From Ferrimonas gelatinilytica (GTDB lineage: Bacteria; Pseudomonadota; Gammaproteobacteria; Enterobacterales; Shewanellaceae), in assembly GCF_039544205.1 (NCBI RefSeq), contig NZ_BAABLF010000005.1:62001-126000 (forward strand): a stretch of DNA of 64,000 nt, written 5' to 3'. Positions 33,042 through 42,122 of the stretch are shown here, piece by piece (within the stretch, counting starts at the first letter, position 1; each line of letters opens with the position of its first letter). Under the pieces are notes generated by a model. The model had not been told where the DNA came from. It made no database searches and was given only the letters and a program-made list of their open reading frames with translations. The position numbers and the translations under genes were made by a program.

Positions 33042-34391
33042 ATGCCAGTACACTCCGCCAGTCGAAATGCCTGGGTTTTTTTGCTTCCCTCCCTGTTGGG
33101 GATTTTCCTCTTCATGACGCCGGTGCCCTTTGAGGGCAATGTCACCATCCCTATTGCCATCATGGCGAAGTCGCTCCTGGCACACCTTGGGGATCATGCG
33201 GTGCCGTTGATCACCGGCTTGGTGGTGCTCTCCGCGCTGTTGACGATCCTGACTAAGCTGTTGCGCCCGGCGTTCGTGATGAAAAGCCCGGTGCTCCAGG
33301 GTCTGTTTAACCCCTCCTGGCTCTGGAGCCTGACCCGCATTGCGGGGGCGTTGGCCATGGTGCTGACCTTCACCCAGGTGGGGCCGGCGATCATCCACTC
33401 GGAAAATACCGGTGGCCTGGTGCTGAACGACCTGTTGCCGACCCTGTTGTGCGTGTTCCTCTTCGCCGGTTTGCTGCTGCCGCTGCTGATCAATTTCGGC
33501 CTGCTGGAGCTGATCGGGGCGCTGCTGACACGCCTGATGCGTCCGCTCTTTAACCTGCCGGGACGGGCAGCGGTGACCAGCTTTGCCTCCTGGCTGGGGG
33601 ATGGTTCCGTCGGCGTATTGATGACCTCCAAGCAGTATGAGCAGAATCTCTTTACCGAGCGCGAAGCGGCGGTGATCGGCACCACCTTTACGGCGGTATC
33701 GGTGACCTTCTCCCTGGTGGTGATCAGCACCGTTGGCCTGGAGGCCTATTTCCTGCCCTTCTACGGCACCGTTTGCCTGGCTGGCCTGGTGGCGGCCATC
33801 ATCGTACCGCGCCTGCCGCCGCTCTCCCGCAAGGCGGATCGTTTTGCCGATGGCCGGCTGCGTGAGGGGGACGATGAGGTGGTGCCGGCGGGGCAGAGCA
33901 GTGTGGGCTACGGCTACCGCATGGCGTTGGCCCGGGCGGACCAGATCAAGGGGGCCAAGGGGGTCGTCAAGGAGGGGGTGATCAACGCCGCGGACATGAT
34001 TCTGGGTGTCCTGCCGGTGGTGATGGCCATCGGCACCCTGGCTCTGATCATTGCCGAAACCACGCCCCTGTTCCAGTGGCTGGGAGCCCCCTTCGTTCCG
34101 CTGCTGGAGTTGTTGCAGATCCCCGACGCCCACCAGGCCAGCACCACAGTGGTGGTGGGTTTTGCCGACATGTTCCTGCCCGCCATCATGGCCGCCAGTA
34201 TTGACAGCGAGTTGACCCGCTTCGTGATTGCTGCCCTGTCGGTGAGCCAGCTGATCTTTATGTCGGAAACCGGTGCGCTGATGCTTGGCTCCAAGGTGCC
34301 TGTTACCCTGTGGGAGCTGTTCCTTATCTTTATCCTGCGCACCCTGGTGGTGCTTCCGGTCATCGCCCTGATGGGGCATTGGCTGTTCTAG
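33042..34391 (+). CDS. YjiH-family membrane protein (nucleoside-recognition/Gate domain)
   Basis: A 449-residue inner-membrane protein with about ten hydrophobic segments. The Gate-type segments are visible (SFASWLGDGSVGVLMTSKQYEQNLFTEREAAVIGT and EGVINAADMILGVLPVVMAIG), characteristic of the YjiH group related to nucleoside transporters and SpmA/SpmB. The substrate is unknown. I chose the ATG at 33042, just before the first hydrophobic segment, with GAGAG upstream; an in-frame start at 32961 would add a Cys/Arg-rich leader that looks non-coding. Confidence 0.85.
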   Translation: MPVHSASRNAWVFLLPSLLGIFLFMTPVPFEGNVTIPIAIMAKSLLAHLGDHAVPLITGLVVLSALLTILTKLLRPAFVMKSPVLQGLFNPSWLWSLTRIAGALAMVLTFTQVGPAIIHSENTGGLVLNDLLPTLLCVFLFAGLLLPLLINFGLLELIGALLTRLMRPLFNLPGRAAVTSFASWLGDGSVGVLMTSKQYEQNLFTEREAAVIGTTFTAVSVTFSLVVISTVGLEAYFLPFYGTVCLAGLVAAIIVPRLPPLSRKADRFADGRLREGDDEVVPAGQSSVGYGYRMALARADQIKGAKGVVKEGVINAADMILGVLPVVMAIGTLALIIAETTPLFQWLGAPFVPLLELLQIPDAHQASTTVVVGFADMFLPAIMAASIDSELTRFVIAALSVSQLIFMSETGALMLGSKVPVTLWELFLIFILRTLVVLPVIALMGHWLF

Positions 34392-34412
34392 CGGTCGAAC
34401 GTCGCAATCAAA

Positions 34413-34440
34413 CAAAAAACCGGCCCTGGCCGGTTTTTTT
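34413..34440 (+). terminator. Terminator after the YjiH gene
   Basis: AAAACCGGCC-CT-GGCCGGTTTTTTT: a short stem with a seven-T run, 20 bases after the stop. Confidence 0.9.
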
Positions 34441-34478
34441 GTGGGTTGTCTCCCCACTTTGTGGCGCATTCATAGGTG

Positions 34479-34558
34479 CCAAGCCAAGCCAAGCCAAGCC
34501 AAGCCAAGCCAAGCCAAGCCAAGCCAAGCCAAGCCAAGCCAAGCCAAGCCAAGCCAAG
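34479..34558. repeat. Sixteen perfect tandem copies of CCAAG
   Basis: 80 bases of uninterrupted 5-base repeat (CTTGG on the other strand). It lies between two converging terminators (34413-34440 and 34713-34738), outside any supported gene. Such a pentanucleotide array is prone to slipped-strand length change. Confidence 0.98.
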
Positions 34559-34712
34559 CTACTGACTATAAAACGGCGGATAGTTTCACCCGAGAGAGTG
34601 ACGAAGTCCGCACAAGCTGGCGCGGGTTTGATGGAGTGGGCGCCGGTTAGGGTTCTCATGCTCAGGGCCGGGTGTTGCACAGTGGCAGCGTCCTTCGTGT
34701 TTCTCAGGCACG

Positions 34713-34738
34713 AAAAAACCGCCCCGAGGGGCGGTTTG
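34713..34738 (-). terminator. Terminator of the TonB-dependent receptor gene
   Basis: On the minus strand AAACCGCCCC-TC-GGGGCGGTTTTTTCG: a GC stem with a six-T run, about 26 bases after the stop. Confidence 0.88.
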
Positions 34739-34763
34739 CTGATTACCTGGCCAGATGGCGCAA

Positions 34764-37601
34764 TTACATGTCGTAACGCAGGCTCAGGTAGTAGAAGCGG
34801 CCGATGTTGTCGTAGGCGGCGCTGCCGGTGCCAGTACCTGTGGTGTTGGCCGGCAGATCCCGGTCAAAGACGTTATCGACACCCAAGTCAATGCTCAGAC
34901 CCATGTCGAAGGTGTAGCCAAACTGCACATCGGAGACGGCGTAGCTGCCGTACTTCATGATGTTGGAGTAGGGCTTGTCATAGTTTTCGCGGAACTGCTT
35001 AGTGTAGAGATCCACGTCAGACAGGTAGCGAGTCTTCCAGTTAACGCCCCAGCCATCGATGGCGTAGCCCAGGTTCAGCAGGCCCTGCCACTTGGACTCA
35101 CCCACGGTGCCGGCGTACTCCTCGACCTCGTTGTTATCGTCCTGGAAGGGGTACTCGTTACGCTCGATCAGGTAGGTCCCGATCAGGCTGGAGGTGAAGT
35201 CACCGCGGCCGATGCCGGTATCGTAACCGATCTCGAAATCCACCCCGGAGGCTTCCTGCTTGGCCACGTTCTGCATGGTCTGAACGATGTTGGTGATCTC
35301 AAAGTTGCTGGGATCCCGGGTGATCAGGCCACAGTACTGGTTGTTGATCCCGCTCGGCGAGTCCACACAGCGATCGATGATGTCCTGGGCGCCGATGTAG
35401 GCGATGGCATCCTCGATCTCGATGTCCCAGTAGTCGACGGTGAAGCTCAGGCCATCGACATAGCCGGGCTGGTAGACGAAGCCCACGGTGAAGCTGTCGG
35501 ACTCCTCCGGATCCAGCTCCGGGTTACCGCCGGACAGGCCGGACAGAGTGGCGCTGTCGTAGTCGGAGTCGAAGTCCGCCGGTACACCCAGGGCGGCACA
35601 GTTGGCTCCCCGGATGGCGCGCTGCTCTTCGGTCAGATCCGCCAGGTTGGAGGCTTTACAGCTGTCGTCAACGCGGAAGAAGTTCTGGGACTGGGCACCG
35701 AACAGCTCGCCGATGTTGGGAGCGCGCAGGGCGGTGGAGAGGGTGGAGCGGAAACGCAGGTCGGAGAACAGGGTCCAGTCCAGGCCCACTTTCCAGCTGG
35801 TGGCATCGCCGATGGTGCTGTAGTCGGCGTAGCGTACCGCACCGTCGAGCACCAGCTCATCAAACAGCAGCACGTCGGAGATCAGCGGCAGGGAGAGCTC
35901 GGCGTAGATCTCTTTCACATCGAAGTCACCGCTTTCGCTCTGGATGGCGTTGAAGAAGGTGTTGCCTTCAGCGGCGAAGGGATCCTCTTTAGTCGCGCTC
36001 TTCTCTTTGCGGTACTCAATACCGAAGGCGCTGCCAGCATACCCGGCGGGCAGCTCAAACAGGGCGCCGTTGGAGACGGAAGCACCGGCGACGTACTGCT
36101 CGATGGTGGCCTTACCCACGGTGGTGCGGGTGAAGTAGTCGGCGGCGGCGTCGTTGATGGCGCCGTGGCCAAACAGGCTGGTGGCGATACAGCCTTCCGC
36201 CTGGGCATCGGCATCGCGGCAGACGATGTTGCCGTTGCCGTCGTCTACGGCATCGATGGAGTTGTAGAAGTTGTCGATGATCACATCATTGAGGTTGGAG
36301 CGGGTCAGATCGGTTTCGCCGTAGAGAGCGTAAGCGTCCAGGTCCCAGTCCTGGGCGATGATTCCCTCGACACCCAGTACGTAGCGCTGGGTTGTCCGTT
36401 CGTTCTCCTCGATGCGGGGACCTACATCGCTGAGGAAGCGAGACATCACCAGGTAGGGGGCACCGGCGTCATCCATCAGCTGGCCCAGGTCGTCGCCGAT
36501 AAAGGCGTTGTCGCGCATCAGGGCGATGCTGCCAAAGAAGAAGGCAGGTTGACCTTCGGTCTTGGCGTTGGTTTCAGACCACTTGGCCTGGAAGTAGCCG
36601 TTGAGGTCGTCGGTCAGCTGGTAGTTGACCTTGAAGTTGGCGGTGGTGCGGTCAAACTCTGGCTGCAGCTCTTCCCACTGACGCAGGTTGATGTAGTCAC
36701 AGGGGCCTTCACACTTGAGGCCGTTGGTGTTGTCACCAAATTCAACGGGACGGGCGTTACCATTCTCATCGAAGGTGTACGGGCGACCCAGGGGATCCCA
36801 GACGCCAACCACGCCGGCGTTGGTGATGCCCCAGTAGCCAGCGTTGGGCAGCAGGCTGATTACTGTGTCGGCATCCCGGCCATTGTTGAAGGAGGTCCAG
36901 GAAACGGCGGTGCGGTCACGCTCCAGCATCCCCAGGGAGGACTGACGGTTGTGCTCCACGGAGATGGCGGCGTTGCCCTTGTCTCCGTTGAAGTTGCTGC
37001 CGTAGGAGAAGGTGTAGCGCTGGTTGTTGTAGTCGCTATCTTCCGCGGTGCCGCCGGTGGCGGAAACGCTCAGGCCGGTGATCTCGCGCTTGAGGCGGAA
37101 GTTGACCACACCGGTCACGGCGTCCGCACCGTAGACGGCGGAGGCACCACCAGTGATGATCTCAACGCTCTCCAGCCACTCGGTGGGAATGGTGTTGATA
37201 TCCACGGCGGCGGAGCCGGGGCTTGAGGCCACGTGGCGCTTGCCATCCACCAGTACCAGGGTACGGGAGGTACCCATGTTGCGCAGATCCAGCATGTTCA
37301 GGCCGGCGGTGCCGATGTAGTTGCCGGAGTTGGACAGCGACAGGGTGTTACCCAGTGCGGGCAGCTCGTTGAGCACCTCACCCAGGTTAACTGCGCCAGT
37401 CTTGGCGAGGGTTTCTGCGGAGATGACAGTCACCGGTGAGGGCGCGATGGCGCCTTCACGCAAGATGCGGCTGCCGGTCACTTCAACGCGTTCAATGTTG
37501 CTGTTGGTTTGCTCTTCTGCCCAGGCCGTGCCGGAAGCACTGGCGACACCGGCAAAGAGTGCCACGTGTATAGCCTGGGATATCCTTTCCTTGGTAAACA
37601 T
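34764..37601 (-). CDS. TonB-dependent receptor, large, substrate unknown
   Basis: A 945-residue outer-membrane receptor. The signal peptide ends at TAWAEE; then comes IERVEVTGSRI, the plug domain with LDLRNMGTSRTLVLVDGKRHV and EIITGGASAVYGADAVTGVVNF, and a long barrel with many Asp-rich loops, ending in YYLSLRYDM. This is the long receptor type common in marine gammaproteobacteria for carbohydrates, peptides or other polymers. No substrate gene is adjacent, so the ligand is open. The ATG at 37601 is preceded by AGGAGAGG. It forms a monocistronic unit with its own terminator. Confidence 0.9.
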   Translation of the reverse strand: MFTKERISQAIHVALFAGVASASGTAWAEEQTNSNIERVEVTGSRILREGAIAPSPVTVISAETLAKTGAVNLGEVLNELPALGNTLSLSNSGNYIGTAGLNMLDLRNMGTSRTLVLVDGKRHVASSPGSAAVDINTIPTEWLESVEIITGGASAVYGADAVTGVVNFRLKREITGLSVSATGGTAEDSDYNNQRYTFSYGSNFNGDKGNAAISVEHNRQSSLGMLERDRTAVSWTSFNNGRDADTVISLLPNAGYWGITNAGVVGVWDPLGRPYTFDENGNARPVEFGDNTNGLKCEGPCDYINLRQWEELQPEFDRTTANFKVNYQLTDDLNGYFQAKWSETNAKTEGQPAFFFGSIALMRDNAFIGDDLGQLMDDAGAPYLVMSRFLSDVGPRIEENERTTQRYVLGVEGIIAQDWDLDAYALYGETDLTRSNLNDVIIDNFYNSIDAVDDGNGNIVCRDADAQAEGCIATSLFGHGAINDAAADYFTRTTVGKATIEQYVAGASVSNGALFELPAGYAGSAFGIEYRKEKSATKEDPFAAEGNTFFNAIQSESGDFDVKEIYAELSLPLISDVLLFDELVLDGAVRYADYSTIGDATSWKVGLDWTLFSDLRFRSTLSTALRAPNIGELFGAQSQNFFRVDDSCKASNLADLTEEQRAIRGANCAALGVPADFDSDYDSATLSGLSGGNPELDPEESDSFTVGFVYQPGYVDGLSFTVDYWDIEIEDAIAYIGAQDIIDRCVDSPSGINNQYCGLITRDPSNFEITNIVQTMQNVAKQEASGVDFEIGYDTGIGRGDFTSSLIGTYLIERNEYPFQDDNNEVEEYAGTVGESKWQGLLNLGYAIDGWGVNWKTRYLSDVDLYTKQFRENYDKPYSNIMKYGSYAVSDVQFGYTFDMGLSIDLGVDNVFDRDLPANTTGTGTGSAAYDNIGRFYYLSLRYDM

Positions 37602-37616
37602 AAACCTCTCCTGCAT

Positions 37617-37937
37617 ATAGTTTGCAAGTTGATTGTTTTTGGAGTTGTGTTGGGTTGCCTGTCTTTGCGCTCGGGTCAGGGCGCCGGGGCAGGTTGACGT
37701 TAACTCGTTGTTACTTCGTTGTAAAGTATCGAGGTCGAGATTGTTTATGCCTGAAAGGTATCTGTGCCCAGTTTGTGCCTTTTAAGTTAATGGTCATTGG
37801 GCGGGGCACTGTCTGCGGGTGTCGGGGAGGGGAGCGGTCGCCAGTATCGGGAGGGTTCGGAAGGTGAGAGGGAAATAAAAAAGCCAGTCACAATGTGACT
37901 GGCTTTTTCGACGTCTTAACGCGGCAGTAATGGGCGA
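37617..37937. other. Intergenic region between fadE and the TonB receptor gene
   Basis: 321 bases that must hold the receptor's promoter, plus the fadE terminator (37878-37908). I see no Fur-like site, riboswitch or repeat. Confidence 0.4.
37878..37908 (-). terminator. Terminator of fadE (probably bidirectional)
   Basis: AAAAAGCCAGTCAC-AAT-GTGACTGGCTTTTT: a 14-bp stem with A/T-tracts on both sides, 30 bases after the fadE stop. Confidence 0.92.
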
Positions 37938-40385
37938 TTAGGCCGCTTTACTCTTCTTGGCTTTGACCGCAGGCCGGCTTGCCTTCAGTTCATCGGAGTC
38001 GAAGTCGCTGACGTTGATCGCCTTCAGGCGGCCCTGCTCGGCGTCGCGCAGCAGCTGCGCTTCCTCTTCGCTGATGGCGCCTAGGGTCAGGCCACGCTCG
38101 GCGACCTTGTCCAGGAAGATGAAGGGCAGCTTTTCGCCGCTGGCCTTGCAGACTTTGTCGAAGATCGGCTCTGCCGCAAGGATCAGTCCCAGCGTATGCT
38201 CCAGCTGGCCCAGCGCGTTGTTGGCATGGTTCTCCAACCACTGACCCTCGATAAGACGGTCGCGTGCGGCGCAAGGGGTCTGCAGGATGCGGGCAACCTT
38301 ATGATCCAGCACGTCGGAGGGACGCTTCATCGGCAGTCCAACCGGGAACAGCAGGAATTTCAGTACGCCACCGAAGGCGGGGAAGTTGTCCAGCAGCTCG
38401 ACCAGTGCGGTTTGCAACTTGTGCAGGGAGTCTTCAACGGCCCACTGCAGCAGCGGCAGGTCATCGCTCTGACGTCCCTCATCGTGGAAGCGCTTGAGGG
38501 CGGCAGAGGAGAGGTAGAGCTGGCTAAGCAGATCACCGAGACGTGCGGATACCCGCTCCTTGCGCTTGAGGCTGCCGCCGAGCAGACCCATGGCCAGGTC
38601 AGACAAGAGGGCCAGGTTGGCGGCAAAGCGGTTCATGTGCTGGTAGTAGCGCTTGGTCTTATCGCCGAACGGGCTGGCGGAGAATCGTGACGAGGTCAAA
38701 CCCAGCCAGAAGCTGCGAACCAGGTTGGAGAACACGAAGCCCACGTGGCCCCATACAGCCTTATCAAACTCCTTCAGGCCCCGCTGACGGTCGCTATCAA
38801 ACGCCGCTTCCATCTCCTTCAGGACGTAGGGGTGGCAGCGAATGGCACCCTGGCCGTAGATGATCATGGAGCGTGTCAGGATATTGGCCCCTTCCACGGT
38901 GATGGCGATCGGCGCCCCCTGGTAACCGCGGCCGATGTAGTTATCCGGGCCCAGGCAGACACCTTTACCACCATGGATATCCATGGCATCGATCAGGCAC
39001 TTCTGCATCCGGTCGGTCAGATGCATCTTGACGATGGCGGAGATAACGGAAGGCTTTTCACCCAGGTTCAGACCGGTGGTGGTCAGGGCGGTGGCGCCAT
39101 CCATCAGGTAGGCGTTGCCACCTAAGCGTGCCAGCGGCTCTTCGATCCCCTCCATCTTACCGATGGGGAGTTTGAACTGACGGCGGATCCGAGCGTAGGC
39201 ACCGGTCGCGCCAGCGGCGGTTTTGATCCCACCGGCGGAGTTGGAGGGCAGGGTGATGCCACGGCCAACGGAGAGGCATTCCACCAACATGCGCCAGCCC
39301 TGGCCAGCCATCTTGGCCCCACCGATGATGAAGTCCAGCGGCAGGAACACCTCTTCGCCCCGGGTTGGCCCGTTCTGGAAGGTGCTGTTCAGCGGGAAGT
39401 GGCGGCGGCCGATCTCCACGCCGGGGATCTGGGTCGGAACCAGGGCACAGGTGATACCCAGCTCCTCCTTGTCGCCCAGCAGGTGGTCAGGGTCACGCAG
39501 CTTAAAGGCCAGACCCAGTACCGTGGCGACGGGCGCCAGGGTGATGTAGCGCTTGTTCCAGGAGACCTTCATGCCGAGGGTCTCTTTGCCTTCCCACTCG
39601 CCCTTACAGACAATACCGAAGTCCGGGATGGCGCCAGCATCGGAGCCAGCTTCCGGAGAGGTCAGGGCAAAACAGGGGATCTCGTCGCCAACGGCCAGGC
39701 GCGGCAGATAGTAGTCTTTCTGCTCTTTTGTGCCGTAGTGTTGCAGCAGTTCGCCCGGACCCAGAGAGTTGGGAACGCCGACGGTGGAGGCGAGCACGGT
39801 GGAGTGGCCAGCCAGCTTCTGCAAGATGCGTGACTGGGCATAGGCACTGAACTCCAGGCCGCCGTACTGCTTCTTGATGATCATGGCGAAGAACTTGTTG
39901 TCCTTCAGGAACTGCCACACCTCTTGGGGCAGGTCCGCCAGCTCATGGGTCACCTCGAACTCGTTGACCATGCGCATCACCTCTTCTACCGGGCCATCGA
40001 GGAAGGCTTGTTCCTCATCGGTCAGGGTAGGTTTGGTGTAGTTGTGCAGGGTGTTCCAGTCCGGAGCACCGGAAAACAGCTGCGAATCCCACCAGGTGGT
40101 GCCGGCTTCGATAGCGTCTTTTTCGGTTTCAGACATCTCCGGCATGATGCCGCGGAACGTCTTGAGGATCGGCGCGGTCAGCAGTGCCTTGCGAACCGGC
40201 GCGATGTTGAGGGGGGCGAAGATCAGGACAAAGGCCGTCCAGGCCAGTTCTCCGGTGATCCCCAGTACCGAGCCAACCACCATAAAAGCGGCAGTGACGG
40301 CGGTAAAGATGAACAGCGATGCGCGCTGATAGAGCAGCGCACTTAAAACTATGATGGCCGCGAGGCTCCAAATCAGAGTTGTCAC
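37938..40385 (-). CDS. fadE: Acyl-CoA dehydrogenase FadE
   Basis: Catalyses the first step of fatty-acid beta-oxidation, FAD-dependent 2,3-dehydrogenation of acyl-CoA. The 815 residues agree with FadE (about 814 in E. coli), a long acyl-CoA dehydrogenase with two N-terminal hydrophobic segments, so membrane-associated. The dehydrogenase core contains CFALTSPEAGSDAG and GYQGAPIAITVEGANILTRSMIIYGQGA. The basic/Ala tail ends KAKKSKAA. I chose the GTG at 40385 because AAGGAG stands 7 bases before it; the ATG at 40391 is too close to that site. A PsrA-like operator lies about 100 bases upstream. Confidence 0.94.
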   Translation of the reverse strand: MTTLIWSLAAIIVLSALLYQRASLFIFTAVTAAFMVVGSVLGITGELAWTAFVLIFAPLNIAPVRKALLTAPILKTFRGIMPEMSETEKDAIEAGTTWWDSQLFSGAPDWNTLHNYTKPTLTDEEQAFLDGPVEEVMRMVNEFEVTHELADLPQEVWQFLKDNKFFAMIIKKQYGGLEFSAYAQSRILQKLAGHSTVLASTVGVPNSLGPGELLQHYGTKEQKDYYLPRLAVGDEIPCFALTSPEAGSDAGAIPDFGIVCKGEWEGKETLGMKVSWNKRYITLAPVATVLGLAFKLRDPDHLLGDKEELGITCALVPTQIPGVEIGRRHFPLNSTFQNGPTRGEEVFLPLDFIIGGAKMAGQGWRMLVECLSVGRGITLPSNSAGGIKTAAGATGAYARIRRQFKLPIGKMEGIEEPLARLGGNAYLMDGATALTTTGLNLGEKPSVISAIVKMHLTDRMQKCLIDAMDIHGGKGVCLGPDNYIGRGYQGAPIAITVEGANILTRSMIIYGQGAIRCHPYVLKEMEAAFDSDRQRGLKEFDKAVWGHVGFVFSNLVRSFWLGLTSSRFSASPFGDKTKRYYQHMNRFAANLALLSDLAMGLLGGSLKRKERVSARLGDLLSQLYLSSAALKRFHDEGRQSDDLPLLQWAVEDSLHKLQTALVELLDNFPAFGGVLKFLLFPVGLPMKRPSDVLDHKVARILQTPCAARDRLIEGQWLENHANNALGQLEHTLGLILAAEPIFDKVCKASGEKLPFIFLDKVAERGLTLGAISEEEAQLLRDAEQGRLKAINVSDFDSDELKASRPAVKAKKSKAA

Positions 40386-40485
40386 GAGCATTCTCCTTGT
40401 CGTTTCCGGGCTCGCCATCCCAGTGGTCGGATGTGCGATGGATCCCAGTTTACGCAGAATTGGTCGGGCCTGTCACGATTTTTTT

Positions 40486-40497
40486 AAACGCCCGTTT
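40486..40497 (-). promoter_or_regulatory. PsrA-like operator upstream of fadE
   Basis: AAACGCCCGTTT fits the AAAC-N4-GTTT form reported for PsrA, a TetR-type fatty-acid-responsive repressor that controls beta-oxidation genes in pseudomonads and Shewanella. It lies about 100 bases before the fadE start within an AT-rich stretch (TTTTTTTAAACG...GTTTTATTTTT). Confidence 0.45.
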
Positions 40498-40620
40498 TAT
40501 TTTTCCCGAGCGGTGGTGAGACAGGGCTAATGGACGCCGAGGTAAAGGCATACTTGGGGTGATCGGCGTAACTCGCTATCCTGTTGCCTCAAAGGGTTTA
40601 ACGGGTAAAAGAATCCCCTC

Positions 40621-41397
40621 ATGTGTGAATTGCTGGCGATGAGCGCCAATGTACCGACGGATATCGTGTTCAGTTTTACCGGCTTGGTGGAGCGGGGCGG
40701 AAAAACCGGTCCCCATAAGGATGGCTGGGGGATCACTTTTTATGACGGTTGGGGCAACCGGACGTTTAAAGACAGCGATCCCAGCTGCCACTCCGAGGTG
40801 GCGAGCCTGCTCAAGGCGTATCCTATCCGGTCGAAAACCGTGATCAGCCATATCCGCCAAGCCAACCGGGGCAAGGTCTCGCTTGAGAACACCCACCCCT
40901 TCGGCCGTGAACTGTGGGGACGGAACTGGAGCTTTGCCCACAACGGGCAGCTCTCCGGCTACAAGGAGAAATTGACGCCGCTGCGCTTCCTTCCGGTGGG
41001 GGCAACCGACAGTGAACTGGCGTTTTGTACCCTACTGGACAAGTTGGCGCAGAAATATCCGACCCCGCCGGCGCGCCGCACCACGGCGTTTCGTTTCCTG
41101 GCCCGGGAGGGCAAGAAGCTGCAGAAGTTGGGGGTGTTCAATATGCTGATCTCCGATGGGCGCTACCTGCTGGCGCTGTGTGGCAACCACCTGCACTGGA
41201 TCACCCGCCGGGCTCCCTTTGGCGAAGCCCGTTTAATCGATACTGAGATGGTGATCGACTTCCAGAAAGAGACCACCCCCGATGACGTGGTGACGGTGAT
41301 CGCCACCCGGCCACTGACCAGCAACGAGCATTGGCACCGGATGGCACCGGGCAGTTGGTGCCTCTTTAAAGATGGCGAGGTGGTGGCAAAGGGATGA
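40621..41397 (+). CDS. yafJ: Class II glutamine amidotransferase, YafJ-like
   Basis: A 258-residue Ntn-hydrolase. The catalytic Cys2 follows the initiator Met (MCELLAMSAN), and the glutaminase pocket is visible in HKDGWGITFYDG, ISHIRQANRGKVSLENTHPF and WSFAHNGQL. This matches YafJ, a putative glutamine amidohydrolase whose acceptor is unknown. Its position next to fadE is conserved with E. coli, where fadE, lpcA and yafJ lie together. The ATG must be the start because Cys2 has to become N-terminal. Confidence 0.9.
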   Translation: MCELLAMSANVPTDIVFSFTGLVERGGKTGPHKDGWGITFYDGWGNRTFKDSDPSCHSEVASLLKAYPIRSKTVISHIRQANRGKVSLENTHPFGRELWGRNWSFAHNGQLSGYKEKLTPLRFLPVGATDSELAFCTLLDKLAQKYPTPPARRTTAFRFLAREGKKLQKLGVFNMLISDGRYLLALCGNHLHWITRRAPFGEARLIDTEMVIDFQKETTPDDVVTVIATRPLTSNEHWHRMAPGSWCLFKDGEVVAKG

Positions 41398-41403
41398 GCG
41401 GCC

Positions 41404-42114
41404 CTAGGGCTCGAACTCCACCTGCTTAAGCTGCATGTCGGCTTTGAGTTTCCCCTCTTCGAAATGGGCCAGCCGTGCCACGATGTAGTCCAGCTCCGGC
41501 ACCAACCAGAAGATGGTCTCTTTCTCGCTGTTGGGGTCACGGATCCGTTCGATCTTCACCGTCTCCAGTGTGCCGAAGGGCAGCTTGAGGGTTTCGGTAC
41601 CGGTCACCTTGAAGTGGTATTCCCGGCGACCGGTTTTCTGGATGAAGGGGTAGTACATCTCGGTCACGCCGTTGGCCACATCCAGGCGCAGCTGCTGCTG
41701 GTAGAGCAGGGAGTCGTAGATGGGGGGCGTCAGTTCGAACTCCGCCTGGCGTTTCTTGTACTGGGCGTGGATGTTGTCGCTGCCGTGATCGAAGGTGATC
41801 TCGGCGCCGAAATCTGGTCCGCTGCCGCTGCGCTCCATGCGGTAGTGCTGGGGCATCAGACCCTCATCCGTGACGGTAAATTCCGTATGTTCGGTGCGCT
41901 TGTCGGAGAGGAAAAGGTACTTCACCGCACTTTCATACCCCAGCCGGTAACGGTTTTCGGCCAGCTTTTCCAGCTCATAGCGGCCGCCCCCCAGGGAGCT
42001 TGAGCCGTGGTACACCTCGTACTGGGCCTGGAAGGGAGTGTAGAGATCCGCCCGGGCCACCGCAGAGGCGGCCAGGGCGCAGGTGCAGAGCAGGGTTACC
42101 AGGATAGCGCGCAT
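41404..42114 (-). CDS. DUF3108 periplasmic protein
   Basis: A 236-residue exported protein: signal peptide MRAILVTLLCTCALAASAVARA, then a beta-rich domain with PFQAQYEVYHGSSSLGGGRYEL and the C-terminal TVKIERIRDPNSEKETIFWLVPELDY, which are DUF3108 features. The function is unknown. I chose the ATG at 42114, with AAGGAAA upstream. It starts eight bases after the alkyltransferase-like gene and converges with yafJ, whose stop is six bases away. Confidence 0.85.
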   Translation of the reverse strand: MRAILVTLLCTCALAASAVARADLYTPFQAQYEVYHGSSSLGGGRYELEKLAENRYRLGYESAVKYLFLSDKRTEHTEFTVTDEGLMPQHYRMERSGSGPDFGAEITFDHGSDNIHAQYKKRQAEFELTPPIYDSLLYQQQLRLDVANGVTEMYYPFIQKTGRREYHFKVTGTETLKLPFGTLETVKIERIRDPNSEKETIFWLVPELDYIVARLAHFEEGKLKADMQLKQVEFEP

Positions 42115-42122
42115 GAGTTTCC

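Larger units (their letters stand above)
34392..34763. other. Convergent intergenic region with repeat array
   Basis: 372 bases between the ends of the YjiH gene and the TonB receptor gene. It contains the YjiH terminator, the CCAAG array, about 150 bases of sequence with no recognised feature, and the receptor's terminator. Confidence 0.7.

Noticed and set aside
32967..34469. 500-residue open frame opposite the YjiH gene
   Set aside because: His/Gln-rich shadow of a membrane-protein gene; it runs through the YjiH terminator and has no ribosome site.
34479..34558. CRISPR array
   Set aside because: The unit is only five bases with no spacers and no cas genes are present.
34310..34960. Reading frame with AKPSQ repeats through the CCAAG array
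   Set aside because: It starts inside the YjiH gene out of frame, has no ribosome site, crosses two terminators and owes its length to the repeat.
34755..37226. Very long open frame on the plus strand opposite the TonB receptor gene
   Set aside because: Its product is a low-complexity Val/Gly/Ala shadow with no family features; the minus-strand receptor is unmistakable and codon use favours it.
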